A stretch of 6,456 nucleotides of DNA from JBAZCO01 sp041654915 (lineage in GTDB: Bacteria > Bacillota > Clostridia > Christensenellales > DTU072): contig JBAZCO010000096.1 in the NCBI GenBank assembly GCA_041654915.1, forward strand, positions 1 to 6,456, read 5' to 3'. Made by a program: the position numbers and the translations under genes. Shown one piece after another: positions 4,701-6,456 of this stretch; the first letter of the stretch is position 1; every line of letters starts with the position of its first letter. Below the pieces are notes generated by a model. That model was not told the DNA's origin. It saw nothing but the letters and a program-made list of their open reading frames with translations, and did no database searches.

Positions 4701-6456
4701 ATGCCAACAAGAAAAAAGCTTGCTGCGCTTTGCATTTTTATATTTATTATTATCTGTTCACTCCTCGTGCTTGTTTCTTGCAAGCAAGATGTGCCGCCTG
4801 CGCCCGAGTTGCATATTGCGCTAATTACAGACACTCATGTTATAGGTGAAAATCAAATAGGCGATATCAATTCTCAAAGTTATATCAATTTTAGCAAGGG
4901 CGCCAATAAAATGATGCATATTTCCGAGGCAATCTTAAAGTCTGCCTTAGATGAGATAATTGCTACCAAGCCCGATGTGTTGTTTATTGCAGGCGATATC
5001 ACCGAGGACGGCGGAAACTTGTCGCACCGTGCGGTAGCAGCAAATTTGGAAAAGGTACGGAGTGCGGGTATAAAAGTCTTTGTTATCCCCGGCAATCACG
5101 ACATAAGAGAGGGGCGCACGCATACAACCGAAGGTGCAGTAGCGGTGGCAAGCCCAACTTTTGATGATTTTGCCAATATATACGCTAATTTTGGATATTC
5201 TAACCCGCTGTCTACTTATGAGGGCACACTTTCTTATACCGCAGATATAGACGAGAATTACCGCTTGATAGCAATAGATGCCAATGTTTATAGCTATGAC
5301 GACCAATTGCGCCCAAGAAGTACGGGGCAATCTGCTATGCCAAGCGGACTAATGAATTGGGCAGTAGAACAAATAAAGGCAGCTAAAGCGGCAGGAAAAA
5401 CTCCCGTGGGGATGTTGCACTTTCCCGTTATTCAGCATTATGGCGAACTAATAGAAAAGACTAATTTTGTGCCAAAATCCACTTTGGGCGGATACACAGA
5501 AGCACGGTCAAAACTTTTGGAGGCGGGGCTTAACTACCTATTTACAGGGCATATGCACCTGCAAAGCACAGAGGTCTACGAGGATGAAAACGGCAAGCTG
5601 TATGATATATCAACAAGCGCTTTGTCCAACTACCCTATGCCTATGCGCCATTTTAAGGTGTACTCGGAGGAAATCGAGATAACCACCCAAATGCTCAAGA
5701 AAGTAAATGAACAATATATACCGTCTTATATTTCAAGTGCGGAACGCACCGCAATAATAGCAGATTTTACTAAATATGCTTACGATTTCATTAACACAAG
5801 TTTGGGCGGCAGTGTATTGGATGTGCTAGATACGAACCTAGTATTATCGGTAATGGGGATGTTGGGGGCAGATAAAAATGCGGTTGCAACCAAAGCGCTA
5901 GCACAAGATTTTAGCAATAATTTCTTAACCTCGTTACTAAATTTAAAGCTATACAACAAAGATAAAGTAGGGGATGAACCCACTGTTGAACAGATTGCGG
6001 CTCTCTACGGCGAAGAGTTGCCCCAAACCGAATATGACACGGTTTTGACCCTAGCCCTTAGTTTTATTAAAGCTAAGTTTGCAGGCGAGAGTGACTTTGT
6101 CGCATCTGATTCTAAGTCAACCGCCCTCAAATACTCATTTTATTCGGTGTTCCATTTGATTGATGAGTATCAACTTTTTTCAAAATTAAACCAAATTAAT
6201 TCATCAATAAAAGTAATTTCGTTTGAGAATGTATCCGCAGCTCTTTTCACAGCAGGAAAATTTCCGCTTGAAAAGGGGGGAATATTGGATGTGATTGTAG
6301 ATGTGATAACAAAGGAACTAACCTTTTTGCCAAATATAGATAAAGAAAAAATAGACGGTAAATCTTTGCTTGGCTTGCTTTCTATGTTCAATTGGCAAAG
6401 CTTAGATTATACATTTGGGATACCCATACAGCTATATATGGATGTCGAAAGCGGAA
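4701..6456 (+). CDS. Putative lipoprotein, calcineurin-like metallophosphoesterase (3' end beyond window)
   Basis: The frame is open from ATG 4701 to the window edge, giving 585 complete codons without a stop. GGAG at 4689-4692, 8 nt upstream, supports this start. The N-terminus has basic residues (RKK, 4-6), a hydrophobic core (7-25) and a lipobox LVSC with C27, so it is probably exported and lipid-anchored on the outer face of the membrane. All metallophosphoesterase signatures are present: DTH (D44, H46), GDITED (D99, D103), GNHD (131-134), H240 in MLHFP, and GHMH (283-286). A dimetal phosphoesterase active site is therefore likely intact. The substrate is unknown; family members cleave phosphomonoesters, phosphodiesters or nucleotides. 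From about residue 330 onward a tail of at least 255 residues, apparently rich in helices, shows no motif I recognise. It appears functionally unrelated to the preceding operon. Confidence 0.88.
   Translation, partial: MPTRKKLAALCIFIFIIICSLLVLVSCKQDVPPAPELHIALITDTHVIGENQIGDINSQSYINFSKGANKMMHISEAILKSALDEIIATKPDVLFIAGDITEDGGNLSHRAVAANLEKVRSAGIKVFVIPGNHDIREGRTHTTEGAVAVASPTFDDFANIYANFGYSNPLSTYEGTLSYTADIDENYRLIAIDANVYSYDDQLRPRSTGQSAMPSGLMNWAVEQIKAAKAAGKTPVGMLHFPVIQHYGELIEKTNFVPKSTLGGYTEARSKLLEAGLNYLFTGHMHLQSTEVYEDENGKLYDISTSALSNYPMPMRHFKVYSEEIEITTQMLKKVNEQYIPSYISSAERTAIIADFTKYAYDFINTSLGGSVLDVLDTNLVLSVMGMLGADKNAVATKALAQDFSNNFLTSLLNLKLYNKDKVGDEPTVEQIAALYGEELPQTEYDTVLTLALSFIKAKFAGESDFVASDSKSTALKYSFYSVFHLIDEYQLFSKLNQINSSIKVISFENVSAALFTAGKFPLEKGGILDVIVDVITKELTFLPNIDKEKIDGKSLLGLLSMFNWQSLDYTFGIPIQLYMDVESG

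Noticed and set aside
4633..4824. A 63-codon hydrophobic frame starting at TTG just after E1
   Set aside because: It overlaps the candidate terminator and the lipoprotein signal sequence in another frame. It starts at a TTG without a ribosome binding site; the hydrophobicity comes from T-rich DNA.
4947..5330. A 127-codon antisense frame within the metallophosphoesterase gene
   Set aside because: The opposite strand carries the intact metal-binding motifs of a real enzyme, so this is a shadow frame.

Overview
The window looks like ordinary chromosomal DNA from a low-to-moderate-GC bacterium, most likely a member of the Bacillota (Clostridia-like, possibly uncultured). This rests on five tRNA genes that all encode their 3' CCA, near-consensus TTGACA/TATAAT-type promoters, GGAG/GAGG ribosome binding sites and a Gram-positive-style lipoprotein. 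The taxonomic call is an inference; no marker gene is present. All recognised genes lie on the + strand.

Layout. (1) Positions 1-476 hold a tRNA cluster: the 3' part of tRNA-His(GUG), then tRNA-Gln(UUG), tRNA-Lys(UUU), tRNA-Leu(UAG) and tRNA-Gly(GCC). The Gly gene has its own strong promoter and is followed by a clear intrinsic terminator. (2) Positions 510-757 are a non-coding spacer with a degenerate 17-18 bp tandem repeat (about 8.5 copies) running up to a TTGACA-17-TACAAT promoter. (3) Positions 758-4600 form a two-gene unit. It encodes dihydrolipoyl dehydrogenase (E3, lpd) and a large single-chain E1 (alpha and beta subunits fused, 798 aa) of a 2-oxo acid dehydrogenase complex. A 31-bp tandem duplication of the 3' end of lpd sits between them. 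(4) After a weak hairpin/T-tract, positions 4701-6456 carry a putative lipoprotein with a complete calcineurin-like metallophosphoesterase motif set. It is open at the right edge.

How the genes work together: E1 would decarboxylate a 2-oxo acid with thiamine diphosphate and pass the acyl group to a lipoyl-bearing E2. Lpd would reoxidise the dihydrolipoyl group with NAD+. No E2 or lipoyl domain is encoded in the window, so the complex must be completed from elsewhere. The substrate (pyruvate, branched-chain 2-oxo acids or acetoin) cannot be settled from sequence reading alone. The metallophosphoesterase appears to be a separate, surface-anchored function. I see no clearly novel system. The points most worth a second look are the repeat array at the lpd promoter, the unusual insertions in the fused E1, the missing E2 and the 31-bp duplication.
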